Program-made: the position numbers and the translations under genes | From: a virus | Reading direction: 5' to 3' (one strand) | Virus record (IMG/VR): IMGVR_UViG_3300043803_001148 | Span: 1-20,304 of that record | DNA: 20,304 bases | Shown: positions 12,979 to 19,492 of the stretch, piece by piece | How positions within the stretch are numbered: position 1 is the stretch's first letter | Layout of the letters: each line of letters opens with the position of its first letter | The notes under the pieces: generated by a model | The model's database searches: none | Seen by the model: the letters and a program-made list of their open reading frames with translations, nothing else | What the model was told of the DNA's origin: nothing

Positions 12979-13820
12979 CGACCCCACCCATTTCCCCAGA
13001 GATCCACATGCAATCTGGGACTATACCAATAACCACGTTTCAACGCTTCATTGGCCACATTGAATCTATTGCTGTCGTACACTGACACTGTACCGCCCAC
13101 GGGCATCACAAACACTGGACCTGCAAATTCACGTGAACGATATTCGGCCACAGCACGATCTACTTCGTCAAAGTCTTCCGGCTTGTCAACCACAAACTTG
13201 AGATAGGTCACGCCATGATTCTCGTATTCAAACACTGTGTCTGGACGTATGGCATCCTCCCACTTCTCGCCACTCACACTCAGCTTGGGACTCACACTGA
13301 ATGTGATCTCGCCATGCCAGTCATAAATGTATTTCCTAAACTCTGGTGTAAGGTCTTGTGTGCCATTGGTTTCAAAAGTCACATGCCTTAGACCACGCTC
13401 GTGTAGATAGCTCAAGAGTTCCGGATAGGCACGTTGCCATCCCAGCAAGGGTTCTCCGCCTGTGATAACCAAATGCACTGGCATCTGATTGGGCTGTAGC
13501 CATGTGTTGTTGGGCAACAGTTGTTCCATGGCATTAGACAGTTCTTCCACTGTGTAGCTGCGACTGAGATGTCGAAAGGCAGGATGCCAGGATGCATAAC
13601 TGTCGCAACCAGTAGACACCAGCGGCAGTTCTTCAAACGTCCGATACAGTTCTACTTGTTTGGCAACATCATCGGCCTCAACACTGCGTTCTCCAGGAGC
13701 GCAACCAAAACCACTGCAGGTAAAGTTGCAACCAAACGTGCGCAGAAATATGCTGGGAACTCCAACATATCGTCCTTCGCCCTGAGCGCTGTAAAATATT
13801 TCACTGACTTTGATTTTCAT
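12975..13820 (-). CDS. queE: 7-carboxy-7-deazaguanine synthase, radical SAM (QueE)
   Basis: Radical SAM enzyme that converts 6-carboxytetrahydropterin to 7-carboxy-7-deazaguanine, third step from GTP towards preQ0 and queuosine. The N-terminus IFYSAQGEG, then VPSIFLRTFGC, is diagnostic, and GGEPLLGW (121-128) and TFETNGTQ follow. At 281 residues it is longer than most cellular QueE (about 210-220). Cluster cysteines C31 and C35 are in CNFTC. The third is probably C72 in CDSYASW, matching the CDSAFTW-like segment of cellular enzymes, so a roughly 36-residue insertion separates C35 and C72; C40 lies inside it. The start overlaps the upstream SGNH stop (TAATG). FolE and QueD are farther up the same strand. 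Confidence 0.93.
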   Translation of the reverse strand: MKIKVSEIFYSAQGEGRYVGVPSIFLRTFGCNFTCSGFGCAPGERSVEADDVAKQVELYRTFEELPLVSTGCDSYASWHPAFRHLSRSYTVEELSNAMEQLLPNNTWLQPNQMPVHLVITGGEPLLGWQRAYPELLSYLHERGLRHVTFETNGTQDLTPEFRKYIYDWHGEITFSVSPKLSVSGEKWEDAIRPDTVFEYENHGVTYLKFVVDKPEDFDEVDRAVAEYRSREFAGPVFVMPVGGTVSVYDSNRFNVANEALKRGYWYSPRLHVDLWGNGWGR

Positions 13821-14566
13821 TAATGACCTCTAAATCTATTCACTGCGCTTGAACCGTTTAGACCTGATTCAAACACTATGGGATTGTTTGCTATTTTATT
13901 ACGCACATCTTGATCTGTCACCCAACCTGGCAATACTGCATCAAGATAACGCAGATGTTCCTGTGTGGTGGGGTGATAGTCAACTCTATCCACACTGTGG
14001 CGCAGTCTTAGATGCTGATCTTTATTCCAGTAATTTTCTCCCAAGACTTCTATATAACTTGTGCCAAGACTTTGAATTACATCTTGATACAGTTCAAGCA
14101 TTTTGGGATTGTCAATACGGTCTTGATTCATGTCGCTCACACGGTCTATAGGAACCATGCACAAAAACTTCCAAGTCACGCCAGGACGATCAAGCAACAT
14201 GTCTCTCACTGCCTTGATTGAGTTCAAGTCTCTCAACAAGAAGCCATGCTCGCACACTCCGCTGTCAATGAACTCCTTGGTGTAAATTTTGTCAGCCCAG
14301 GCCACATTGCCCAGTGTCAACCAGCCTCGACCTTGCACATATCGGTCTTCGCGCATGACATCGGTCCAACACACTATCACAGTGTCGCCAGCACCAAAGC
14401 CGTGCCGCTGATCAGCTTCCATGAAGGACTGAAATATGAACTGATTGCCAGCACCGGCCTGTCCCCAGTTTTCAAATTCACTGTACTGATGCGACAAGAT
14501 AGTGGCCCAGGTCCAATACTTGTAGTTGGTAAAACTACAGCCAAATGTGAAAAGCCTATTTGCCAT
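13820..14566 (-). CDS. SGNH-like hydrolase or acyltransferase, 248 aa
   Basis: Starts MANRLFTFGCSFTNYKYWTWATIL. The FGCSFT block (8-13) supplies a block I Ser, and the C-terminal RVDYHPTTQEHLRYLDAVLP supplies an Asp-x-His-like pair with the usual following helix (His, Leu, Tyr-Leu), so the SGNH fold is more convincing than for the gene at 10930. The strand DTVIVCWTDVMRED may correspond to block III. The probable role is adding or removing acyl groups on a glycan, which fits the dehydratase and epimerase genes just upstream, but no substrate is implied. ATG 14566 is chosen over a TTG at 14599 that would add a non-matching N-terminus. It overlaps the gmd stop by 11 bases and the queE ATG by one. 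Confidence 0.78.
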   Translation of the reverse strand: MANRLFTFGCSFTNYKYWTWATILSHQYSEFENWGQAGAGNQFIFQSFMEADQRHGFGAGDTVIVCWTDVMREDRYVQGRGWLTLGNVAWADKIYTKEFIDSGVCEHGFLLRDLNSIKAVRDMLLDRPGVTWKFLCMVPIDRVSDMNQDRIDNPKMLELYQDVIQSLGTSYIEVLGENYWNKDQHLRLRHSVDRVDYHPTTQEHLRYLDAVLPGWVTDQDVRNKIANNPIVFESGLNGSSAVNRFRGH

Positions 14567-15533
14567 GTGTGGAGTTGTACACTGCGATCCAGTGATCAAT
14601 CATTTCATCCATGAGCTGTTCAAATGTGTAGCTTGGCTTCCAACCCAGTTCAGTTGTGATCTTGGTGTTGTCACCGCGGAGATAAGGAAGCTCTTCTGGC
14701 CTCAGATATTTGGGATTCTGCACCACGTGATCTTGATAATTCAATTCCAGCTTCTTGAACACGTAGTCGCACATGTCACGCACAGATCGTGTGACACCAG
14801 TGGCCACCACATAGTCGTTGGGTTTATCTTGCTGCAGAATCAAGTGCATGGCTCTCACATAATCATAACTGTGTCCCCAGTCACGATAGCTGTCCATGTT
14901 GCCAAGTTCCAGTTTGGTAGCCAGTCCCAGTTTGATTTCCACGGCACCTTTCACAACTTTGTTTGTGACAAAGTTTGATCCACGGCGTGGACTTTCATGA
15001 TTGAACAGAATGCCGTTGCTGGCATGCAGTCGATAGGCATTGCGATAGTGATGCACAATGTTATAGGCAAACACCTTGCTGCAACCATAAGGACTCACAG
15101 GATGCATGGGAGTTGTTTCACGCTGATATCCATCACTATCAACCGAACTACCAAACATTTCACTAGAGCTGGCTTGATAGAATTTGGCATGGGGTACAAC
15201 GTTTTTGTAGGCTTCAAGAATATTGACCACACCCAAGGCATTGGTCTGTACCGTGAACTGCGGAATGTCGCTGGAGATACGCACATGACTCTGTGCTGCT
15301 AGATTGTAGATTTCGTCAGGCTGATAGATACGCAAAGCACGTTCCAGGCTGCTTTGATCTGTGAGATCACCATACTCAACTTCTATAGGTAGATCGGCAA
15401 TGCGATTCTTTTGGTGTTCTACTGTGCTGTTTCGGCGAATGATGCCTGTGACTCTGTAGCCCTGTTCTACCAGGTGCTCGGCAAGATAGCTGCCGTCTTG
15501 TCCGGCAATGCCGGTAATGAATGCTGTTTTCAT
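14556..15533 (-). CDS. gmd: GDP-mannose 4,6-dehydratase
   Basis: Extended short-chain dehydrogenase that converts GDP-D-mannose to GDP-4-keto-6-deoxymannose, precursor of GDP-fucose, rhamnose and perosamine. ITGIAGQDGSYLAEHL (6-21) is the NADP-binding loop characteristic of Gmd. The catalytic Ser-Glu occurs in SSSEMFG and the Tyr-Lys pair in YGCSK (149-153). NHESPRRG (178-185) is a Gmd family marker, as is the C-terminal YLRPEELPYLRGD. The 325 residues are slightly short for the family (about 345-370). It has its own strong sigma70 promoter at 15557-15585 and an AAGGA ribosome binding site. No Fcl or perosamine synthase is in the window; the next sugar step is unknown. Confidence 0.95.
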   Translation of the reverse strand: MKTAFITGIAGQDGSYLAEHLVEQGYRVTGIIRRNSTVEHQKNRIADLPIEVEYGDLTDQSSLERALRIYQPDEIYNLAAQSHVRISSDIPQFTVQTNALGVVNILEAYKNVVPHAKFYQASSSEMFGSSVDSDGYQRETTPMHPVSPYGCSKVFAYNIVHHYRNAYRLHASNGILFNHESPRRGSNFVTNKVVKGAVEIKLGLATKLELGNMDSYRDWGHSYDYVRAMHLILQQDKPNDYVVATGVTRSVRDMCDYVFKKLELNYQDHVVQNPKYLRPEELPYLRGDNTKITTELGWKPSYTFEQLMDEMIDHWIAVYNSTHGK

Positions 15534-15556
15534 GAATGTCCTTGAGTGTTGATTGT

Positions 15557-15585
15557 ATTATATAGATGCTATTGCGATTTGTCAA
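15557..15585 (-). promoter_or_regulatory. Perfect sigma70 promoter before gmd
   Basis: On the minus strand TTGACA (15580-15585) and TATAAT (15557-15562) are separated by exactly 17 bases, twelve of twelve matching the bacterial consensus. The -35 box lies within the last codons of the epimerase gene and the start site would be near 15550, about 16 bases ahead of the gmd ATG. Confidence 0.85.
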
Positions 15586-16447
15586 AATATTTTGCAACCA
15601 CTCGTCCAATTCCTTCTTCAAGACTCACAGTGGGATGAAAATTGAACAAGTGTTGGGCCAATGACACATCGCCCTGTCGGTGTTTGGCTACCCCACCGGT
15701 GATTTCTTGCAGCTCAAGATCACTGCCAAGAGTGCGCAGAATGGTCTGGGCTACTTCACGTATGGTATAGGATTGACCCCCGCCAATATTGATGGTTTGG
15801 TTGCAGCAATCATCGCTTTGTACTATGTCAATGGTGGCTTGCACAGCATCATCTATATAGAGATAGGTTCTGGTGCTGTCACCGGTCATGAGCGTGGTGT
15901 CTTGCTTCTCAACCACGCGAGCAATAAAATCAGGAATGAATTGATTGCGCTGACCGGGTCCATAGATGTTGTGATACCTAACCACAGTAAAGTCAGTGCC
16001 GGTTTGATGATGCATGGCCTGTATCTGTAGTTCATTGGTCAACTTGCTGCCACCGTAACAGCTACGAGGATCTTGTGGATTGTCTATACACAGCGGAACT
16101 GATTCCGGTGTGGGCATGGGCACTGAGAAATAGTCACGACTGCCAGCATAGACTTCGCTGGTACTGGCCAGCACGAATCTCTTTACATTGCCTTGATAGC
16201 GTTCAATCAGATATTGAGTTGACAAAATGTTTGTGGTCAGTACATCAAATGGTCGTGTGGCAAATGCCTGCGGTTGATTGACAGCAGCAAAATGCATGAC
16301 AACATCAACTGCGGGCAAAAACTGAACCTGCTGACGTTGCGTCAAATCAACGCCGTCTGGGCGTACCACTTCATGCCCTTGCTGTTCAAGCCTGTGAGCC
16401 ACGTGACTGCCGATGAAACCACGATGACCTGTGACTAGAATTTTCAT
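15569..16447 (-). CDS. NAD-dependent epimerase/dehydratase (sugar nucleotide)
   Basis: Extended short-chain dehydrogenase, 292 residues, acting on an NDP-sugar. The NAD-binding GHRGFIG (7-13), MHFAAVNQ, ASTSEVY (94-100) with a catalytic Ser/Thr, YGGSK (131-135) with the catalytic Tyr and Lys, and RYHNIYGPGQ are in standard order; RTYLYIDDAV and NIGGGQSYT complete the fold. It resembles UDP-glucose 4-epimerase and dTDP-glucose 4,6-dehydratase-like enzymes, but specificity cannot be read. A role after or beside Gmd is suggested by adjacency, although gmd has its own promoter. The ATG overlaps the cupin stop. Confidence 0.9.
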   Translation of the reverse strand: MKILVTGHRGFIGSHVAHRLEQQGHEVVRPDGVDLTQRQQVQFLPAVDVVMHFAAVNQPQAFATRPFDVLTTNILSTQYLIERYQGNVKRFVLASTSEVYAGSRDYFSVPMPTPESVPLCIDNPQDPRSCYGGSKLTNELQIQAMHHQTGTDFTVVRYHNIYGPGQRNQFIPDFIARVVEKQDTTLMTGDSTRTYLYIDDAVQATIDIVQSDDCCNQTINIGGGQSYTIREVAQTILRTLGSDLELQEITGGVAKHRQGDVSLAQHLFNFHPTVSLEEGIGRVVAKYFDKSQ

Positions 16448-16842
16448 ATGGGTTCGCTGTCCATTTCACGACCAAGATAAGGTCCGTTTTTGATTTCATA
16501 TATCACAGCAGATTCCAAGACCTCAAACCCGTGAGCACCGCGATACAGTATCATGCAGTCACCACCGCCCAGCATTATTGTGTCGCAATGCGAACCATCA
16601 ATGTCATAAAGCTCGGCGCGAATCACACCACGCATGACCACCCATGCTTCTTGTGTACCAACAGTGTTGCGCGGTGTTGCTAGATGTCTGTGCGGTCTAA
16701 GCTGACGTCCTGGTGCTAGCGGTATTGCTGCGGCCTGTAGAATTTCATCTGTGCCAGCAGCATCGGTGCGAACATCAACGTCTGAGTTCATGACCGTGGC
16801 CAACAACAGCGTGGGGTCAACCCGGCTGTGATACTTTTTCAC
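16444..16842 (-). CDS. Cupin-fold protein, WbuC-like
   Basis: A small beta-barrel protein with metal-ligand candidates H51 and H53 in LRPHRHLA, E65 in TQEAW and H104 in RGAHG, the usual two cupin motifs. The body GVIRAELYDIDG, LGGGDCMILYRG and the ending YEIKNGPYLGREMD resembles cupins of O-antigen clusters (WbuC-type), whose activity is not settled. The start is ambiguous. GTG at 16842 gives MKKYHSRVDPTLLLATVMN, which looks like a conserved N-terminus. ATG at 16791 would cut 17 residues off a probably helical start, and an upstream ATG at 16890 lies inside the glycosyltransferase gene. Coupled to the epimerase. A carbohydrate ketoisomerase or binding role is inference. Confidence 0.8.
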   Translation of the reverse strand: MKKYHSRVDPTLLLATVMNSDVDVRTDAAGTDEILQAAAIPLAPGRQLRPHRHLATPRNTVGTQEAWVVMRGVIRAELYDIDGSHCDTIMLGGGDCMILYRGAHGFEVLESAVIYEIKNGPYLGREMDSEPI

Positions 16843-17704
16843 GGGATTTGTTCTCGTACTCGTAACTGAGCTCGCCCTTGGCAGGATCAATCTTCATTTT
16901 GTACTGCACCATCTGCCCATTGACATCGTTGACTTTGAGTTTGGCCCAGGGATCTTGTTCACCAGACTTCACACGAGTCCACCAATCAATGTCCATGCCG
17001 ATCTCTACCATGTGTCGCGACAGCCGTTCACACTCGTTGAGTCTTTTTTGAGTCCAACTGATATGGTGAAAGTCATTGGGATCATGTGGCTTGCCTTCCA
17101 GAGCAATTCTACCTTTGAAGGTGCTGTCTTTGTTGTTGCCAGTAAGATCATGTCGATCATGATTGACAGTGACATCAATTCTTTCCCAGATGTCTAACAT
17201 ATATGCACATTGACTCAACCATGCGTCAATCATTTGATGTGGACTGAGATGACCCAGCAGTTCCATCCACACAGCAGGTACAATAGGGAAAATGCTGTAG
17301 GGATGGTCGTTATGGGTGTGTACTGCCAACAATTTGAACTCGCCAGTGCGCTGGGCAATTACATCGTCCCAGTTTTGAGTTTCCATCACAGCATCATCAT
17401 TGAAAAACATGTACCAGTCAGCATCGGCTCGCTGGGCCAGTTCATTACCGTAACGATTGATATTCACATAGCCCATGGGTGCAAACTGCACAGCTCGATA
17501 GTGAACACCGCGTTGATCAAGCTTGGTCTTGAGGCTGTTGCGGAAATGATCCAGGCCCACTGTATCATCACGATCAAACCCCAGCATGAACTGCACCTGA
17601 TCCAAATTGGAACAGTTGTCAATCAGGCTGAATATGCTGCGATCCAAGAGGTCAGTTCGGCCACGAGTGGGCAGCAAGATTGCTATTTTGTATTGCTTAG
17701 TCAT
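16817..17704 (-). CDS. Family-2-like glycosyltransferase (GT-A fold)
   Basis: A GT-A glycosyltransferase of 295 residues that would move a sugar from a nucleotide donor to an acceptor. ILLPTRGRTDLLDRSIFSL is the N-terminal nucleotide-binding strand and helix. GFDRDD (42-47) and the DXD-like FFNDDAVM (100-107) come at the usual spacing, and NINRYGNELA precedes the latter. The C-terminal third (HDPNDFHHISWTQKRLNECE onward) is charged and not diagnostic; there is no membrane helix. The ATG overlaps the MazG-like stop by eight bases. It is one of three glycosyltransferase-like proteins, and unlike the pair at 3443 and 7163 it has a classical GT2 start. Confidence 0.88.
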   Translation of the reverse strand: MTKQYKIAILLPTRGRTDLLDRSIFSLIDNCSNLDQVQFMLGFDRDDTVGLDHFRNSLKTKLDQRGVHYRAVQFAPMGYVNINRYGNELAQRADADWYMFFNDDAVMETQNWDDVIAQRTGEFKLLAVHTHNDHPYSIFPIVPAVWMELLGHLSPHQMIDAWLSQCAYMLDIWERIDVTVNHDRHDLTGNNKDSTFKGRIALEGKPHDPNDFHHISWTQKRLNECERLSRHMVEIGMDIDWWTRVKSGEQDPWAKLKVNDVNGQMVQYKMKIDPAKGELSYEYENKSREKVSQPG

Positions 17705-17993
17705 CTATAGAATCCCTGTGTGTTGAAAAAATGTTTGACCATTGTTGTAGCTTTTGACGTTTGAGTTTCTTGGCTGTGTCTAGTGCATCTGGATCAACTA
17801 TGCCTTGATCTATCAATATATCAATCATGGCCATTACGTCACCAATTTCACGTTCCAACATTGTGCGATGTGGAATGCCGCGACTGTAATGTATAGAGTT
17901 CAAACCAAATCTGCGACACTTGCTGACTTCAACAATGACCTCGGCACATTCTTCTTGCAATATATCCAATGCTTCTTGAACTTGTGTGTTCAT
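17697..17993 (-). CDS. MazG-like nucleotide pyrophosphohydrolase, 98 aa
   Basis: A second, smaller all-alpha NTP pyrophosphatase. LQEECAEVIVEVSKCRRFG contains the EECAE metal motif (14-18), and EREIGDVMAMIDIL carries the second motif with E49 and D52. ATG 17993 overlaps the QueD stop as ATGA, which decides the start over one at 18014, so the two are made together. Family members cleave (d)NTPs or ppGpp-like compounds; cyanophage MazG has been studied as a nucleotide-pool enzyme, but which substrate this one uses is unknown. The coupling to QueD could mean a role in pterin or deazaguanine nucleotide handling. Confidence 0.88.
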   Translation of the reverse strand: MNTQVQEALDILQEECAEVIVEVSKCRRFGLNSIHYSRGIPHRTMLEREIGDVMAMIDILIDQGIVDPDALDTAKKLKRQKLQQWSNIFSTHRDSIDD

Positions 17994-18493
17994 GCAAATA
18001 GATCCTCGTTCCACTCTCTATGTCCTTCTCTAAAAGCCATGTTGGCTTGTGTTTCTCGTACTTCTACTCTGTAGCACCACAGACGTTCAGCCTCACCTGG
18101 CCCCCACATCTCAGGAATGTAAACACCGTTCACATACTTGTACAACATGTCAGCAAGCCCTTCACACCCCAGTCGTGGCAGAACAACGATCTTGGCCATG
18201 TTTCGTTCTTTCAACAATTGGAATGTCTCCATTTCGGGATCATCTTGTGCCACAATCAAGGTATGATCAAACTGATCCTCTAACACTGATTTCAGTTCTT
18301 TGAGACCACCATAATCTGCCGCCCAGTTACGTACATCCAAATCGTCTGTGCCAAAATAAAACTTCATGCTAAAACTATAGCCGTGAATTAGATTGCAATG
18401 ACTATCAGCACGCCATTGACGATACGCACATGGAAATGCATCGTGATATTCTTTTGTACTTGTGTATTTGTAAACTCTTGTTGCTAAAGACAT
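17990..18493 (-). CDS. queD: QueD-like 6-carboxytetrahydropterin synthase
   Basis: Member of the 6-pyruvoyltetrahydropterin synthase fold, the second enzyme from GTP to 7-deazaguanines. Residues FPCAYRQW (20-27), SHCNLIHGYS (31-40), FDHTLI (75-80) and EVRET near 145-149 align with the E. coli enzyme. Catalytic Cys33 and the Asp76-His77 pair are present. Of the three zinc-binding histidines of cellular QueD, only the first of HGH (H37) is obvious: the others are Tyr24 and Tyr39. At 167 residues it is longer than cellular QueD (about 120) owing to an insert around 85-110. The start is supported by TAGGAG. From memory, phage relatives share the CAYRQW-like and HGY motifs. Confidence 0.88.
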   Translation of the reverse strand: MSLATRVYKYTSTKEYHDAFPCAYRQWRADSHCNLIHGYSFSMKFYFGTDDLDVRNWAADYGGLKELKSVLEDQFDHTLIVAQDDPEMETFQLLKERNMAKIVVLPRLGCEGLADMLYKYVNGVYIPEMWGPGEAERLWCYRVEVRETQANMAFREGHREWNEDLFA

Positions 18494-18502
18494 TGTATTC
18501 TC

Positions 18503-18524
18503 CTATGTTAAGATTTTAGCATAG
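18503..18524 (-). promoter_or_regulatory. Inverted repeat overlapping the QueD ribosome binding site
   Basis: On the minus strand CTATG-C-TAA, a four-base loop AATC, and TTA-A-CATAG form an eight-pair hairpin with one C/A mismatch. The 3' arm runs into the TAGGAG ribosome binding site (18500-18505), so folding would partly cover it. Confidence 0.35.
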
Positions 18525-18580
18525 GCCTGCAGAATTTGTAAAGCGGGATGAAGAGCCAGGAAGGCCGCTGTTGAGACTGA

Positions 18581-18587
18581 TATTTAG
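18581..18587 (-). promoter_or_regulatory. Late-type promoter box CTAAATA before queD
   Basis: On the minus strand CTAAATA overlaps the stop codon of the preceding gene, 87 bases ahead of the QueD ATG. It would give the queD transcript the longest leader in the window (about 80 bases), containing the hairpin at 18503-18524. Confidence 0.5.
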
Positions 18588-18817
18588 TCGCACCAATCGT
18601 CGCTCTTCATGTATTCAGCTGCTTGATTGCGAGCTGACTCCATGCTGTCGGCCACCACTGTAAGAGTGGCCACGCCGTCTTTGATGTGTATGTTGTAAGG
18701 CACTGGACCTTGTGGTAACCAGCCATCATCCACACGCAGCTTCACCTTGAAACTGCGCATGGTCTGAGCACGTTGAATTATACTTTGCGTTAAATCGCGA
18801 GCTTGTTCCTTGTTCAT
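18584..18817 (-). CDS. Small protein of unknown function, 77 aa (DDGWLPQGPVPYN)
   Basis: Starts MNKEQARDLTQSIIQRAQTMRSFKVKLRVDDGWLPQGPVPYNIHIKDGVATLTVVADSMESA, with an N-terminal helix followed by a short beta region and a second helix. From memory the segment DDGWLPQGPVP is recurrent in hypothetical proteins of marine T4-like phages. It follows the previous gene by five bases with no clear ribosome binding site of its own, so it is probably translated after it. No motif suggests a role. Confidence 0.78.
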   Translation of the reverse strand: MNKEQARDLTQSIIQRAQTMRSFKVKLRVDDGWLPQGPVPYNIHIKDGVATLTVVADSMESARNQAAEYMKSDDWCD

Positions 18818-18822
18818 TTTGT

Positions 18823-19239
18823 TTAATTCTCAGTAGTATCTGCTTGATCTTTGATATCAATAGGACCGCGAACCCAGCATTCAGTGTCGTATTGTGACCA
18901 ACCTTCTTCTTCCCAACCGGCCGACCAGTCTTCGTCCCAGATCTCTTGTAGTCGATCGCGTTCTTCTTCAGGCATGTCGTCGGGCCAGATGATGTCTCCA
19001 TACCAGCCATCGTCAAGACTCACAAGTTCTGTGTCATAACCACAGTCATACATGTTCACAGCATCAGCACCAGGACCTTCGGTTTGATCCAGTTCAGGTG
19101 GACTATCGTCTTCGGTTTCCATAGTCCAAGTGCCCCAACGATATCCGTTGATCACACGAATAACCATGTCATCTTTTTGCCATAGTTCGTGTTCTTCCAC
19201 TGATTTCTTTTCTGCGGTTGATACAGTCCATGTAGCCAT
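18823..19239 (-). CDS. Acidic Trp-rich protein of unknown function, 138 aa
   Basis: A very acidic protein: MATWTVSTAEKKSVEEHELWQKDDMVIRVINGYRWGTWTMETEDD is followed by an Asp/Glu-rich middle (PPELDQTEGPGADAVNMYDCGYD) and IIWPDDMPEEERDRLQEIWDEDW, ending WVRGPIDIKDQ. The Trp residues and acidic stretches suggest a surface that mimics nucleic acid or binds basic partners, but this is speculation. I recall similarly composed proteins in marine T4-like phages. The ATG begins directly after the upstream stop, and an AGGA site lies nine bases before it. Confidence 0.82.
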   Translation of the reverse strand: MATWTVSTAEKKSVEEHELWQKDDMVIRVINGYRWGTWTMETEDDSPPELDQTEGPGADAVNMYDCGYDTELVSLDDGWYGDIIWPDDMPEEERDRLQEIWDEDWSAGWEEEGWSQYDTECWVRGPIDIKDQADTTEN

Positions 19240-19464
19240 TTATTTCAATCCTTTGCGACGGTTGCTTTCTGCCATGCCTTGCGCTATCATTTTCTTGAAC
19301 ATCAGCACTACCCGGTTTTTTTCTTTCTCACTCAAATACTTCACCAGCACTAACTTGTCGTCGTAGCTTTTGGCATTGTCCAAAAACTCTTCAGGCACTG
19401 CCAGCTTGGGCTTTTTGGGTTTGAATTTTTTCAAGTCCATTTTTGGTGTATCATCGTCGGACAT
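19240..19464 (-). CDS. Small basic protein of unknown function, 74 aa
   Basis: Begins MSDDDTPKMDLKKFKPKKPKLAVPEEFLDNAKSYDDKLVLVKYLSEKEKNRVVLMFKKMI and ends GMAESNRRKGLK. A lysine-rich N-terminus precedes a helical region. The ATG at 19464 follows AAGGAG by six bases, an ideal site, which rejects a longer frame that runs into folE. A GTAAATA box at 19484-19490 is 19 bases upstream. Function unknown. Confidence 0.85.
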   Translation of the reverse strand: MSDDDTPKMDLKKFKPKKPKLAVPEEFLDNAKSYDDKLVLVKYLSEKEKNRVVLMFKKMIAQGMAESNRRKGLK

Positions 19465-19483
19465 GATGGTCTCCTTTGCCGGG

Positions 19484-19490
19484 TATTTAC
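19484..19490 (-). promoter_or_regulatory. Late-type promoter box GTAAATA
   Basis: On the minus strand GTAAATA lies directly after the folE stop and 19 bases before the ATG at 19464. Confidence 0.4.
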
Positions 19491-19492
19491 TA

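Noticed and set aside
18494-18583. preQ1 riboswitch in the QueD leader
   Set aside because: No preQ1-I or preQ1-II consensus pattern was seen; only a simple hairpin is supported.
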